A stretch of DNA of 22,907 nt, from the NCBI GenBank assembly GCA_031287585.1, contig JAITST010000487.1, forward strand, positions 1-22,907, in the 5' to 3' direction. A program made the position numbers and the translations under genes. Source of the stretch: Planctomycetaceae bacterium. Its GTDB lineage: Bacteria; Planctomycetota; Planctomycetia; Pirellulales; Thermoguttaceae. Positions 22,699 through 22,907 of this stretch are shown here, piece by piece. Position 1 is the stretch's first letter. Every line of letters begins with the position of its first letter. The notes beneath the pieces are model-generated. The model did no database searches, was not told the origin of the DNA, and was given only the letters and a program-made list of their open reading frames with translations.

Positions 22699-22907
22699 AT
22701 GAATCACTATCCAACATCAACATACGTTATCTTTTTCCTCGTCACGTTCGCGTTTGTATCCTTAACATTCGGCGACACGGACTCGTCTCGTGTGTCCGAA
22801 TTGGTACGTCAACTTGGAGACGACGATTACTACGTTCGGCAGTTCGCACAGGACGAGTTACTCAAAATTGGTAGTGCCGCGTTCGACGAAGTGCGGGCGG
22901 CGGCGAC
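22699..22907 (+). CDS. Exported HEAT-repeat-type protein, truncated by the window end
   Basis: The frame from ATG at 22699 stays open to the last base (69 full codons). The first 27 residues (TYVIFFLVTFAFVSLTFG) look like a signal peptide. Then RVSELVRQLGDDDYYVRQFA, and a continuation through LLKIGSAAFDEVRAA, fit the first helix pair of a HEAT-like repeat as often seen in planctomycete exported proteins (LG..DY.VRQ.A...L..IG..A). The rest lies beyond the window, so length and function are unknown. It is separated from the ABC gene by a terminator. Confidence 0.7.
   Translation, partial: MNHYPTSTYVIFFLVTFAFVSLTFGDTDSSRVSELVRQLGDDDYYVRQFAQDELLKIGSAAFDEVRAAA

Overview
The window looks like a chromosomal segment of a planctomycete, probably close to the Pirellulales. 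Typical markers are a DUF1559 pseudopilin-like protein followed by a sulfatase and a small carboxypeptidase-regulatory-type lipoprotein, an NPCBM-domain exported protein, a Tat-exported xylose-isomerase-like protein, a zinc-ribbon membrane protein, the start of a HEAT-repeat exported protein, and start codons that often lack a clear Shine-Dalgarno sequence. GC content looks moderate (mid-40s percent by eye, not computed). No rRNA, tRNA, CRISPR array or intact transposase was seen.

Layout. (1) 1-880 is a decayed restriction-modification remnant: a specificity-subunit-like peptide and the C-terminal part of a DNA methyltransferase with a stop and a frameshift. (2) 1093-5568, minus strand, carries aroC, an unknown membrane-anchored protein and pyrG. 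A direct repeat of about 60 bp lies just outside each end of this block. (3) 5569-6659 holds almost no intact gene. It contains 15-16 bp degenerate direct repeats, a 140-bp element with 18-bp inverted ends, and a short reading frame broken by one amber codon. (4) 6660-10509, plus strand: a zinc-ribbon membrane protein, then the DUF1559 / sulfatase / lipoprotein set, ended by a bidirectional hairpin at 10544-10581. (5) 10596-14077, minus strand: an exported-protein operon of Tat isomerase-like protein, NPCBM protein and BON-domain protein. (6) 14180-21360, minus strand: bioB, an AlbA_2/RecG-like regulator, a nucleotidyltransferase-aminotransferase fusion, a nucleoside phosphorylase and cstA. 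(7) 21813-22907, plus strand: a metal-type ABC ATPase with a good terminator, and the truncated HEAT-repeat gene.

How the parts fit. Housekeeping biosynthesis (CTP, chorismate, biotin) is mixed with envelope and carbohydrate-processing genes: sulfatase, NPCBM and isomerase-like proteins, which suit a polysaccharide degrader. The biotin synthase has the ligand pattern of the variant common in anaerobes (Gly where E. coli has Cys97, an extra Cys beside the conserved Arg), which hints at a low-oxygen lifestyle. Several sigma70-like promoters with 17-bp spacing are visible (pyrG, the isomerase operon, the fusion gene, cstA, the ABC gene).

I do not see a clear new defence or mobile system. The observations most worth a second look are the repeat pair around the pyrG-aroC block, the small inverted-repeat element, the BioB ligand variant, and the fusion gene whose promoter is covered by two palindromes.
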